From Bacillus sp. AFS006103 (GTDB lineage Bacteria > Bacillota > Bacilli > Bacillales > Cytobacillaceae), in the NCBI GenBank assembly GCA_002559145.1, contig NTXX01000082.1, positions 1 to 45,756 on the forward strand: DNA of 45,756 nucleotides, given 5' to 3'. Positions 7,949-15,073 of the stretch are shown here, in pieces. Numbering within the stretch: position 1 is the first letter of the stretch; each line of letters opens with the position of its first letter. A model generated the notes under the pieces. It did no database searches and was not told where the DNA came from. It was given only the letters and a program-made list of their open reading frames with translations. Position numbers and translations under genes: made by a program.

Positions 7949-8791
7949 TTATTGGGAAGAAAAACTTTTCAGGCGGGCTAAAATAAAAGACCCCTTCGCC
8001 ACGCATAAAGGTCCTTTCCTCGTTATTGTAACGATCCCCTGGCCTTCTTGATCAACCAAAAGGCGATCAGCCCCCCCGATGGCTACATATAATTCAACTA
8101 CCCATATGTTTGTAAAATGGCCGGTCTGCACGAATACAAGCGGGAAATCAAAGGCTGCATGAATTAGAATGGCATATATTACGTAAACAAATTTCTTTTT
8201 TACAACCGCAATTAAGACCCATAAACTAAAGGCAATCTGAATAAACGCTGCGAAGAACCGTTCGACACAGGCTAATAAATAAAAGGAAATACCATTGTTT
8301 AACACGGTTTCTTTAATCGCTGTGATCTGGTCCGTTGGGATTTGTCCTGCCAGCGATTTTTCGAGTGTACCAGCATTCATCATCGTCGCAAACAGGATGT
8401 TTGGCACAATCATCATTAACATTAGCAAAACTGCCTCAATGCCGCCCCAGCCGACTCCAAAAGAAATCCCGCCTTTGTAATCATGAAATTTTTTCAACAG
8501 CCAAGCGAATAGGAGAAAGCGGCCCAGCTCTTCAAATATGCCCGCTGCTAGCCCGCCATAAAGCCCAAACAGCCACGGGTGATCCGCATAATGGGGAAAA
8601 GCCGTAACGACCCCAAGATGGAGCACCTTTTCCAAAACCTGTGTAAATACCACAAAGCCAAGCGCACCGGCAATCAACGGCTTTACCGCAATACCCGTCT
8701 TCTTGCGGTAATACAAAATCAACCCAATAAATAACACAAACGCAAACACAATCGGAACAAACATCGAAATAATCGTTGCCGTACTAACCAT
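7949..8791 (-). CDS. YhfC-type intramembrane metalloprotease, frameshifted C-terminus
   Basis: A membrane protein of the YhfC family (relatives of CAAX-type proteases) with about seven hydrophobic segments. The likely catalytic motifs are EELGR near residues 87-91 and HAAFD near residue 211. The reading frame ends in 50 residues with no membrane character. A run of seven G (minus strand; C at 8071-8077) precedes this tail; with one base less, the frame reads LIAFWLIKKARGSLQ and stops at 8023, giving a normal 255-residue protein. So either the strain has a +1 frameshift, the tract is phase variable, or the base is a sequencing error. The ATG follows GGGGGAG. Promoter overlaps a Fur-like palindrome. 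Confidence 0.85.
   Translation of the reverse strand: MVSTATIISMFVPIVFAFVLFIGLILYYRKKTGIAVKPLIAGALGFVVFTQVLEKVLHLGVVTAFPHYADHPWLFGLYGGLAAGIFEELGRFLLFAWLLKKFHDYKGGISFGVGWGGIEAVLLMLMMIVPNILFATMMNAGTLEKSLAGQIPTDQITAIKETVLNNGISFYLLACVERFFAAFIQIAFSLWVLIAVVKKKFVYVIYAILIHAAFDFPLVFVQTGHFTNIWVVELYVAIGGADRLLVDQEGQGIVTITRKGPLCVAKGSFILARLKSFSSQ
7985..8014 (-). terminator. Possible weak terminator after YhfC-like gene
   Basis: Minus strand: GACCTT pairs imperfectly with AAGGGGTC and is followed by TTTTATTTT. It lies just after the frame-corrected stop at 8023, which supports that stop as the natural gene end. Confidence 0.4.
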
Positions 8792-8819
8792 GTGATCTCC
8801 CCCTTATAAAACCTTCTTT

Positions 8820-8853
8820 TTATTATTATCATTATCGATAATGATAATAATAA
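8820..8853. promoter_or_regulatory. 34-bp perfect palindrome, candidate Fur operator
   Basis: Seventeen bases on each side of the centre (8836/8837) pair perfectly. Each half carries GATAATGATAAT, which agrees with the first 12 positions of the classic Fur consensus. It lies 28 bp before the start codon of the YhfC-like gene and overlaps the likely -10. Repression by Fur or a relative (PerR, Zur) is inferred; the half-site sequence favours Fur. Confidence 0.7.
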
Positions 8854-8876
8854 TTTATATTGCCATTAACTGTCAA
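8847..8876 (-). promoter_or_regulatory. Sigma-A promoter of the YhfC-like gene
   Basis: Minus strand: a perfect TTGACA (-35, 8876-8871), 18 bp, then TATTAT (-10, 8852-8847), which lies inside the 34-bp palindrome. A repressor on the palindrome would block polymerase. Confidence 0.7.
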
Positions 8877-8990
8877 TAGTTTTTTTAGCTAAAAAATACC
8901 CTCTTGCTGTTGGATTGCATCGAGCGTTGTGATACTTTTGAAAAAAACACCATATGCTTAATCAAAGTTTCCATGAAGGGAGTTATCCGT

Positions 8991-9257
8991 TTGCAGAGGG
9001 TTAAATTGATGATCCAACAGTTCCTCCACGAGCCTTTATGGTTTAAAATTCTCATCTCTTCCACTTTGCTTATTTCAATCATCTTTAGTAGCTCCTATTT
9101 TTCCTATAATCCTTATTATCAAAGCGGTTCCAAATTAGCAGCGGCTACCTTTTTTTGTGCCTATGGACTGAAATATAAGAGCAATCGTGTTACTTCCGTC
9201 CTCTTCTTTACAGCATCAGCTCTATGTATTTATTTATCTATCAATATTATTATTTAG
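8991..9257 (+). CDS. Small membrane protein (88 aa), unknown function
   Basis: I place the start at TTG 8991 because GAAGGGAG lies 8 nt before it; an ATG at 8904 in the same frame has no RBS. The product has hydrophobic segments at about residues 18-36, 46-58 and 68-87 and a YFSYNPYYQ patch. A rightward terminator follows at 9298. The gene is divergent from the YhfC-like gene and shares its upstream region. I do not recognise the family. Confidence 0.6.
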   Translation: MQRVKLMIQQFLHEPLWFKILISSTLLISIIFSSSYFSYNPYYQSGSKLAAATFFCAYGLKYKSNRVTSVLFFTASALCIYLSINIII

Positions 9258-9296
9258 ATTCTTTAACTTTTATTACAATCTATCTTTCTATAAGAC

Positions 9297-9331
9297 GAGG
9301 CCTCCGTATGCTCAGAGTGGCCTGTTTTTTG
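9297..9331 (+). terminator. Rightward terminator
   Basis: AGGCC pairs with GGCCT across a 16-nt loop and is followed by GTTTTTTG, about 40 bp after the small membrane protein gene. Confidence 0.55.
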
Positions 9332-9344
9332 TTATTCATCCAAC

Positions 9345-9371
9345 TAAAAAAGCACCTGGGCTAGGGTGCTA
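9345..9371 (-). terminator. Leftward terminator
   Basis: AGCACC/GGTGCT stem followed on the minus strand by TTTTTTAG, 20 bp after the stop of the gene ending at 9392. Confidence 0.8.
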
Positions 9372-9391
9372 AGGGCTTTTGGGTTGATTAT

Positions 9392-9823
9392 TTAGAAAGT
9401 TTTTTTATTAGAATCACTTTTGAAAAGTTTCGTAATAAATCTTTTTGCGGTGAGGAAGGCAAATCCAATGATGGCGAAGGCTAAGAAAAATGCTACGTAA
9501 CCCCATAATCCGACAATCGCATCTTGGAATTCCATGTTGCCTCGATTCGTGATCGCTTGCTGTATTTCGATAGCAAATACTAAAACTACCATGAAAGTAA
9601 ACGTGTAGAGAAATGATAGGATAGTGATCCCATAGGGCATTTTAGATATGAATTTAGATATGACCAGGACGATCAGAAATACAAAGATTCCGATGATACC
9701 CATAATCCAAAAGTGCAGGTCTTTATCATTCAAACCAAGATTTAACGATTGGTTGGCATAGACATTTATAAAATCATGGACATTATTTAATAGTTCAGTA
9801 AGCATAAGAATAATTTCTTTCAA
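9392..9823 (-). CDS. Four-TM membrane protein (143 aa), unknown function
   Basis: I choose TTG at 9823, 8 nt after GGAAGGAG; the longer frame has 22 extra residues without an RBS. The product has an N-terminal amphipathic part, three to four membrane segments (about residues 39-58, 66-86, 107-127) and a basic tail (KRFITKLFKSDSNKK). Nothing in it identifies a function. It appears to be a single-gene unit with its own terminator; the array at 9942-10054 lies just upstream. Confidence 0.65.
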   Translation of the reverse strand: MKEIILMLTELLNNVHDFINVYANQSLNLGLNDKDLHFWIMGIIGIFVFLIVLVISKFISKMPYGITILSFLYTFTFMVVLVFAIEIQQAITNRGNMEFQDAIVGLWGYVAFFLAFAIIGFAFLTAKRFITKLFKSDSNKKTF

Positions 9824-9941
9824 CTTTACCACTCCTTCCCTCCATTTTAGTACAGCACCACTATCAAAGCTAATCCCAAATTTCGCCAATTGTAATTTTT
9901 TGTATATTTATTAGAAAGGAGAATAGTAGTTTAGGGTGCGG

Positions 9942-10054
9942 ATTCCGCCAAGTTGGTGAAGAATTCCGCCAAACCGTGGCGTGATTCCGCCGATTCTTGA
10001 GTTTATTCCGCCAAACGGTGGCATGATTCCGCCAACTTGGATCACTATTCCGCC
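9942..10054 (+). repeat. Phased array, 6 x TTCCGCC at 21 bp
   Basis: TTCCGCC starts at 9943, 9964, 9985, 10006, 10027 and 10048, all 21 bp apart. The variable segments match, unit by unit, those of the array at 6150 (GTGGCATGA and ACTTGGAT units in the same order) and the same CTTTTTAAGTTACC tail follows. It lies upstream of the leftward membrane protein gene and downstream of the lipoprotein gene. Confidence 0.95.
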
Positions 10055-10094
10055 AAACCCCTTTTTAAGTTACCTTTTTTATAACTGCTTGGGC

Positions 10095-10559
10095 TTAAAA
10101 ATCTACTTCTAATAGATCTTTCATTTCTTTTAATATATCTTTATGCTTTTCAATAGTCATACGAGGTTTTTGTGGGGAATTAACATCTTTGTGGGTAAAT
10201 AAAAAGGTACCATCATTTAATACGACAAAGGAATAAGGAGCTGGCTTTCCGGATTCCATCTTTTCACCTTCAGCAAAGCTGAAAGAATAGGAATCCTGCG
10301 CTTTCATTTCCGCTAACATGTAATCCGCGTCCGTTTCTTTAACGTTGAGACCTTCTACCAATGTTAATATTTTTTCTATTTTTTGTTGATCTGTAACCAT
10401 TTTGGTCAGTTCCTCAGAGGATGTTTGATCTTCAGTTTTTTGAATAAGTAGCATACCCGAAAAATTTTTGTCCTCGAATTTCACCACTTCTTCTTTCTTT
10501 CCAGAGCAACCACTCAAAAAAACAAAAACTACCATAAGACTTATAAACAGGGATTTCAT
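10095..10559 (-). CDS. Secreted lipoprotein, unknown function
   Basis: The start is ATG 10559, behind AAAGGGTGA. The product (154 aa) begins MKSLFISLMVVFVFLSGC, a lipoprotein signal with lipobox LSGC (Cys 18 is the predicted lipidated residue). The rest is a small soluble domain rich in Lys, Glu and Asp, ending in KHKDILKEMKDLLEVDF. It would be anchored to the outer face of the membrane. No family is recognised; the size and layout recall small Bacillus lipoproteins of unknown role. Confidence 0.8.
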   Translation of the reverse strand: MKSLFISLMVVFVFLSGCSGKKEEVVKFEDKNFSGMLLIQKTEDQTSSEELTKMVTDQQKIEKILTLVEGLNVKETDADYMLAEMKAQDSYSFSFAEGEKMESGKPAPYSFVVLNDGTFLFTHKDVNSPQKPRMTIEKHKDILKEMKDLLEVDF

Positions 10560-10739
10560 AAAAATCACCCTTTCTTTATTAATCATTTCGATTTTGTGAG
10601 CCGACCAATTTATATGAAGATGGGGTTTTCCACTATATTTCCTTCACAGGAATAAAGTTCCACCTTTTAAGGATACATGATATAGTTTGACTTGAGTAAG
10701 AATTTTTCATGAATAACATTATAATGAGGTGGATTTTAG

Positions 10740-11252
10740 TTGAAAGTAATGGAAACAGAGCATTTAGTTCTCCGCTGGTTAACACCAGATGATGCTGCGT
10801 TTATTCTTGAGCTTTTGAATGATCCTTCTTGGGTGCGTTTCATCGGCGACCGAGGGGTGCGGACTTTAGAGGACGCGCGAAACTATATTGTAACCGGGCC
10901 TATGGAGATGTACTCCCTTCTTGGCTTTGGTCTCTTTTTGACGGAGCTTAAGGATGCGGAACGGACCCCGGTTGGGCTATGTGGATTGATCAAACGGGAT
11001 GGATTAGAGGATGTTGATTTGGGCTTTGCTTTTTTAGGGCGGTTTCAATCGAAGGGGTATGGCTCTGAGGCAGCCGCTGCAACATTGGAGTTTGGCAGGG
11101 ATCAAATCGGACTAGAGCGGATTGTTGGGATTACCTCCATCGATAATGTGGGGTCATCGCGGCTTCTTGAGAAGATTGGCATGAAGTATGAACAGATGAT
11201 CTTTCTCCCAAATGATACGGAGGAGCTTAAGTTGTATGGGGTGGAATTTTAA
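10740..11252 (+). CDS. GNAT family N-acetyltransferase (RimJ/RimL type)
   Basis: A 170-residue acetyltransferase starting at TTG 10740, 8 nt after GAGGTGG. The N-terminus METEHLVLRWLTPDDAAFILELLNDP is typical of the RimJ/RimL-like group. The acetyl-CoA loop is FLGRFQSKGYGSEAA (about residues 97-111), and the C-terminal signature NVGSSRLLEKIGM is present. Such proteins acetylate protein N-termini or small amines; substrate unknown. TATAAT lies close to the RBS, but no good -35 was found. It appears monocistronic. Confidence 0.92.
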   Translation: MKVMETEHLVLRWLTPDDAAFILELLNDPSWVRFIGDRGVRTLEDARNYIVTGPMEMYSLLGFGLFLTELKDAERTPVGLCGLIKRDGLEDVDLGFAFLGRFQSKGYGSEAAAATLEFGRDQIGLERIVGITSIDNVGSSRLLEKIGMKYEQMIFLPNDTEELKLYGVEF

Positions 11253-11280
11253 TAGAATCTAGGTATTTTTTTAGATATTG

Positions 11281-11313
11281 CAAAAAAGATCCAGGCGGAC
11301 TAAGCCTGGATCA
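11281..11313 (-). terminator. Leftward terminator
   Basis: GATCCAGGC/GCCTGGATC stem followed by TTTTTT on the minus strand, touching the stop codon at 11311. Its sequence is a near copy of the terminator at 6341. Confidence 0.85.
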
Positions 11314-11649
11314 CCTTTTAAATTTGTTTGTAAATTTACTAATAAACGGTACGATTCCTTTTAAGATCGGTTTATATTGTTCGGTTGTTGTTACGAGGAT
11401 GTCATAGGTTTCCAAAAGCAACTCTATATCCACATTATTCATCATGTTTTCTAGTTTATTTTGAGTTGTTTGAGTTTCCTTGTTTTCATTCCCCTTTCTT
11501 CTTCGTCCGAAAAACCAATCACCTTTTGGTTCCGTTCTTTCTGTTGAATGGTTTGAGCGTCTTGGCTTACGGTTGCCAAACATAAATCTTGAAAAGGGAT
11601 CCATTTCTCTCGTTGATTTTTCTTTTTGATGATGATCCTTCCCGTCCAC
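11311..11649 (-). CDS. Small basic protein with conserved DPFSRFMFG motif (112 aa)
   Basis: The start is GTG 11649 behind overlapping GGAGG motifs. The N-terminal half is hydrophilic and basic (KPRRSNHSTERTE, FGRRRKG) with the motif MDPFSRFMFG. The C-terminal 45 residues form a predicted helical domain (VDIELLLETYDILVTTTEQYKPILKGIVPFISKF). This layout resembles uncharacterised Bacillaceae proteins with a C-terminal domain about 45 residues long; a spore role is possible but unproven. It has its own terminator. Confidence 0.65.
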   Translation of the reverse strand: MDGKDHHQKEKSTREMDPFSRFMFGNRKPRRSNHSTERTEPKGDWFFGRRRKGNENKETQTTQNKLENMMNNVDIELLLETYDILVTTTEQYKPILKGIVPFISKFTNKFKR

Positions 11650-11929
11650 TTACCTCCTCCACCTCCCTTTTACCTCTCTTAGATAAACTATGATTGGACT
11701 TGTATCAAGGTATGGTTACCTGTCCAAAGATAAAAAAACAGTTACATTTCCAGATGTTCCGAAGTTCAAATTTTCATTAAAAATTTTTGAACCCTTTATC
11801 GTAAATCATGCGAAATTTAAGTTTCCTAAGGCTGGAATATTGTTCGCTGGCTAAATTGGGTTTCGGCGTGGCATGAGTGGTCGAGTATCTAATGGAGTTC
11901 ATTTTTAAAAAAAAGAGGTTTGAAAATGG

Positions 11930-12021
11930 TTTTGTACAATTTTCAAGATGTTTTGTACAATTCCAACTGGCTTTTGTACGAATTTTGATGGGTTTTGTAC
12001 GAAAATCTAAAGGTTTTGTAC
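11930..12021 (+). repeat. Phased array, 5 x TTTTGTAC at 21 bp
   Basis: TTTTGTAC starts at 11930, 11951, 11972, 11993 and 12014, exactly 21 bp apart, separated by variable 13-bp segments. The last copy is followed by AATTAGACA...TTGGAAA, which also ends the array at 19648. It lies between divergent genes (11311 leftward and 12182 rightward). Confidence 0.95.
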
Positions 12022-12181
12022 AATTAGACAATTTTTGGAAAAGAAATACCTGATTTTCTAGGGTAATTGCGGATTTTTATAAGGAATATGAACTTGTCCA
12101 ATCATGTTGTTCTGGAAAAAATATACTATTTGTGGGATGGTTGTTGGCATCCTAAAAGTGGTATAAGGTGGTGAATCATAT

Positions 12182-12298
12182 ATGGGCTACGGATACGGCG
12201 GCGGTGGCGGTTATGGCGGCGGTAACAGCTTTGTCTTAATCGTTGTACTTTTCATTTTGTTGATCATTGTTGGCGCTTCTTTAATGAGCGGTTACTAA
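12182..12298 (+). CDS. YjcZ family sporulation peptide (38 aa)
   Basis: A 38-residue peptide starting MGYGYGGGGGYGGG, followed by a single hydrophobic helix (NSFVLIVVLFILLIIVGASLM) and SGY. This Gly/Tyr head plus one transmembrane segment is the signature of the YjcZ/YuaM-type sporulation peptides of Bacillus. An AAGGTGGTGA site precedes the ATG and a strong terminator follows. The role of the family is unknown; the neighbouring cotA fits a spore context. Confidence 0.9.
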   Translation: MGYGYGGGGGYGGGNSFVLIVVLFILLIIVGASLMSGY

Positions 12299-12318
12299 TT
12301 TAGGATTGGAAAGGAATG

Positions 12319-12348
12319 AAGGACAGGTTGGAATAACCTGTCCTTTTT
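12319..12348 (+). terminator. Terminator of the YjcZ-type gene
   Basis: GGACAGGTT/AACCTGTCC, a 9-bp perfect stem with a 5-nt loop, followed by TTTTT. Confidence 0.9.
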
Positions 12349-12426
12349 CCTATGTTAATATATTTTTGATTTCTGTTTCATACATTACTATGATGATAAT
12401 CTTCCGAGGGAGGAGGGTACGGACCT

Positions 12427-13959
12427 ATGAAGCTCGCTAAGTTTGTGGATGAACTGTCGATTCCTGCGATTTTAAAGCCTCGGTGGAAGGATGCGGCCTC
12501 TAGTTATTATGAGGTGAAGATGACGGAATGTAAGCACTCGTTCCATCGTGACTTGAAGGAGTCGACGGTGTGGGGTTTTGAAGGCGGCTATCCGGGCCCA
12601 ACGCTGGAGGTCGAAAGTGATGAAAAGGTGTATATCAAATGGATCAATGATCTGCCGGCTCAGCATCTTTTGCCAGTGGATTATTCGGTACATGGCGCCC
12701 ATAAGGATGTGCCGGAGGTCCGGACGGTGGTACATGTTCACGGTGCGTGTGTGGAATGGGAGAGTGATGGCTACCCGGAGGCTTGGTTTACGAAGGGCTT
12801 CGAAAAGGTGGGACCTTATTTTCGGAAGCAGGTCAATCGCTATGATAATTGTCAGCGTGCCTGCACCCTTTGGTATCACGACCATGCCCTGGGGATCACG
12901 AGGCTTAATATGTATGCGGGCTTGGCAGGATTCTATTTGATCCGAGATCAGCGGGAGAGGTCATTGAATTTACCAAGTGGGAAATATGAGGTCCCACTGA
13001 TGATTCAAGATAAGACGTTCCATCCAGATGGGTCGCTTTCTTACCCGAAACAGCCAAAAAAACCTGTCCCTGAACTGGAAACATCGATTGTTCCGGAGTT
13101 TTTTGGGGATACGCTGTTGGTGAATGGCAAGGTCTTTCCCTTTTTAAAAGTGGAACCACGTAGATATCGATTTCGGTTCCTAAACGCCGCGAATAGTCGT
13201 TTTTTTAGGCTGAAGCTGGATTCTGGGCAGCGGATGTATTTGATTGCGACGGAACGTGGTTTCATGCAGGAGCCGGTTGGTGTAAATGAAATCCTGTTGT
13301 CGCCAGCTGAACGGGCGGAGGTGATTATTGATTTCACGAACCTTGAGGGCAAACATATTATTATGAAAAATGATGCGCCTGCTGCTTTTCCAGCGGGAGA
13401 GCCGGTGGGTGAAGATACGGGCACGGTGATGCAGTTTCAAGTGGTGCTTCCCTTGGCTCGTGTGGATACGAGTGTGATTCCTGCGTTTTTGATGCCTGTT
13501 CCGCGGCTTCATGAACAGGCGTCTTCTAGGTCACGATTTCTCACGTTAGATACCAAGATGGATTCGTACGGCCGGGAATGGATGCTGCTTGATAACAAGT
13601 CGTGGGGTGCGCCCATCTCTGAAAATCCAAAATTGGGCTCGACGGAAATATGGTATTTGATTAACTTAACTAAGGATTCCCATCCGATTCATATTCATTT
13701 AATTGATTTTCAAGTGTTAGACCGCCGGGATTTTGATGTGGATCGGTATAAAAAGGAGAAAACGATCCATTATATGGGGCCGGCTCATCCGCCCGAACCG
13801 CACGAACGCGGCTGGAAAGATACCGTTCGGGCCGATCCGAAGCAAGTGACGCGAATGATTATGAGGTTTGGTCCGTTTACAGGCTTGTATGTCTGGCACT
13901 GTCATATGCTGGAGCATGAGGATTATGAGATGATGCGGCCGTTTATCGTGATCCGGTAA
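12427..13959 (+). CDS. cotA: Spore coat multicopper oxidase (laccase) CotA
   Basis: A 510-residue protein collinear with B. subtilis CotA (513 aa), an outer coat laccase that oxidises phenolics and bilirubin with O2 and makes coat pigment. All copper ligands are present: HVHG (His103, His105), WYHDH (His151, His153), HPIHIH (His419, 422, 424) and HCHMLEHEDYEMM (His491, Cys492, His493, His497, Met502). The opening LAKFVDELSIPAILKP also matches CotA. No signal peptide, as expected for a coat protein made in the mother cell. GGGAGGAGG precedes the ATG. It follows the YjcZ-type gene and its terminator, so it must have its own promoter. Confidence 0.95.
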   Translation: MKLAKFVDELSIPAILKPRWKDAASSYYEVKMTECKHSFHRDLKESTVWGFEGGYPGPTLEVESDEKVYIKWINDLPAQHLLPVDYSVHGAHKDVPEVRTVVHVHGACVEWESDGYPEAWFTKGFEKVGPYFRKQVNRYDNCQRACTLWYHDHALGITRLNMYAGLAGFYLIRDQRERSLNLPSGKYEVPLMIQDKTFHPDGSLSYPKQPKKPVPELETSIVPEFFGDTLLVNGKVFPFLKVEPRRYRFRFLNAANSRFFRLKLDSGQRMYLIATERGFMQEPVGVNEILLSPAERAEVIIDFTNLEGKHIIMKNDAPAAFPAGEPVGEDTGTVMQFQVVLPLARVDTSVIPAFLMPVPRLHEQASSRSRFLTLDTKMDSYGREWMLLDNKSWGAPISENPKLGSTEIWYLINLTKDSHPIHIHLIDFQVLDRRDFDVDRYKKEKTIHYMGPAHPPEPHERGWKDTVRADPKQVTRMIMRFGPFTGLYVWHCHMLEHEDYEMMRPFIVIR

Positions 13960-14022
13960 CTGGCCATTTTTTTTATAGGCATTCCCCTCGATCCTTGCAT
14001 AAGGATATATAGAGTGGGGTGA

Positions 14023-14454
14023 ATGACAGTGAATGCTCAAACAGAAAATACAAAAGCAGCCAAGGAAAATAGTCATTCCGACAATGAAGAAGTGCTTTTA
14101 CAGCTTGAAAAACAAGTTTCCGTTGCGGTCTGGATTCAATTTATTGGCCAAATCATGGAGGCATATTATTTATCGAAGATTATGTTGGTTAGTGAGGAAG
14201 TCCGATCGGATGCCAATGAACAACAGATATTACTGGGAGCATGGATTCAAACCTTGGGGCAATTTTTAGAGGGTTACGGTACGACGCAACAAATTGTATC
14301 GGATGAGGAAAAGCTCACGTTGGAGGCGCAGGAAATCACCAATGTGGGAGATTGGCTCCAAACCTTAGGGACTCTATTAGAAGCAAACGCAGGTACGCAA
14401 ATTATTCTAGAGGAAAAACAAAATGAATTGGCACCGCTCAAGTTCTTTCCATAA
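14023..14454 (+). CDS. WIQ-repeat protein, DUF6944-like
   Basis: A 143-residue acidic, soluble protein with three repeats of about 45 residues, each with the core W(I/L)Q-x-(I/L)GQ-x-(M/L)EA: VAVWIQFIGQIMEAYY, LGAWIQTLGQFLEGYG and VGDWLQTLGTLLEANA. This fits the repetitive DUF6944 family of Bacillaceae (assignment from memory of the pattern). Two starts are possible: ATG 14023, which touches the GTGGGGTGA site, or GTG 14029, which has better spacing. Position behind cotA suggests a spore-layer or sporulation role, by inference only. Confidence 0.75.
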   Translation: MTVNAQTENTKAAKENSHSDNEEVLLQLEKQVSVAVWIQFIGQIMEAYYLSKIMLVSEEVRSDANEQQILLGAWIQTLGQFLEGYGTTQQIVSDEEKLTLEAQEITNVGDWLQTLGTLLEANAGTQIILEEKQNELAPLKFFP

Positions 14455-14459
14455 CGATT

Positions 14460-14534
14460 ATGGATTGGTTGAAGTTCGAATTGGAGACATGGCGATGGCG
14501 AAACAACTATTTTGATAAAAAGGAACTGGTTTGA
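14460..14534 (+). CDS. Possible 24-aa peptide
   Basis: A frame MDWLKFELETWRWRNNYFDKKELV begins 5 nt after the WIQ-protein stop and ends with TGA, one base before the ATG of the Gly/Tyr-rich protein. Tight packing suggests translational coupling, but there is no RBS and no recognised family. It may be chance. Confidence 0.25.
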   Translation: MDWLKFELETWRWRNNYFDKKELV

Positions 14535-14535
14535 A

Positions 14536-14772
14536 ATGGATCCATCGAGAAAGCACTTGGTTAATGGGAATGATACGAGACGGATATTCCTGCACCCTCA
14601 TGGGTTTTATCACCATTTTCACTATGGGTATGGGGGACCACATTTCGGTGCCCCTTTGTTCGGCGGGTTTATGGATGGATGGTTTAACCGCCCATTTTTC
14701 TCTATTTATGGTTATGGTTACGGTACCCCTTATTATGGGTATGGATATCCTGGATTTTATTCTTACTATTAG
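14536..14772 (+). CDS. Gly/Tyr/Phe/His-rich small protein (78 aa)
   Basis: I choose ATG 14536, 11 nt after AAAAGGAA; the longer frame from TTG 14512 has no RBS. The product begins MDPSRKHLVNGND and then is dominated by His, Gly, Tyr, Phe and Pro (HPHGFYHHFHYGYGG, YGYGYGTPYYGYGYPGFYSYY). Such composition is common in Bacillus spore coat and crust proteins, and its place directly behind cotA and the WIQ-repeat gene supports that. The exact family is not recognised. Confidence 0.65.
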   Translation: MDPSRKHLVNGNDTRRIFLHPHGFYHHFHYGYGGPHFGAPLFGGFMDGWFNRPFFSIYGYGYGTPYYGYGYPGFYSYY

Positions 14773-14823
14773 TTTGATTGCTAGTGCACTTTCCCTATGG
14801 GTTGAGGGGCGCTTGGATTGGGG

Positions 14824-14936
14824 ATTCCGCCGATTTAGTGGTGATTTCCGCCAATTTGTGGCGTGATTCCGCCTATTTCCAGATTGATTCCGCCAAACTG
14901 TGGAAGGATTCCGCCAACTTCAGCAACTTTTCCGCC
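14824..14936 (+). repeat. Phased array, 6 x TTCCGCC at 21 bp
   Basis: TTCCGCC starts at 14825, 14846, 14867, 14888, 14909 and 14930, all 21 bp apart, followed by AAACCCCTTTTAG-TACC. It lies between convergent genes (14536 rightward, 15074 leftward), so it is not tied to a promoter region. Confidence 0.95.
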
Positions 14937-15031
14937 AAACCCCTTTTAGCTACCTATTTTAAGATGAATGATGCCTAGATTTCGATATTGGGGAGGACCC
15001 CCTAGGGAGTACTGATTACTCACCAAGATGA

Positions 15032-15067
15032 TAAAAAAAGCCTCAAAATCTGAGGCTAATTTTTTTG
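15032..15067. terminator. Bidirectional terminator
   Basis: AGCCTCA/TGAGGCT stem with A-run on one side and T-run on the other. On the minus strand it ends the LysM gene (stop at 15074); on the plus strand it can end the gene at 14536. Confidence 0.85.
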
Positions 15068-15073
15068 TACGAT

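Noticed and set aside
11777..12031. Open frame with (N/R)(C/R)TK repeats over the TTTTGTAC array
   Set aside because: Product of the 21-bp period; no RBS or terminator.
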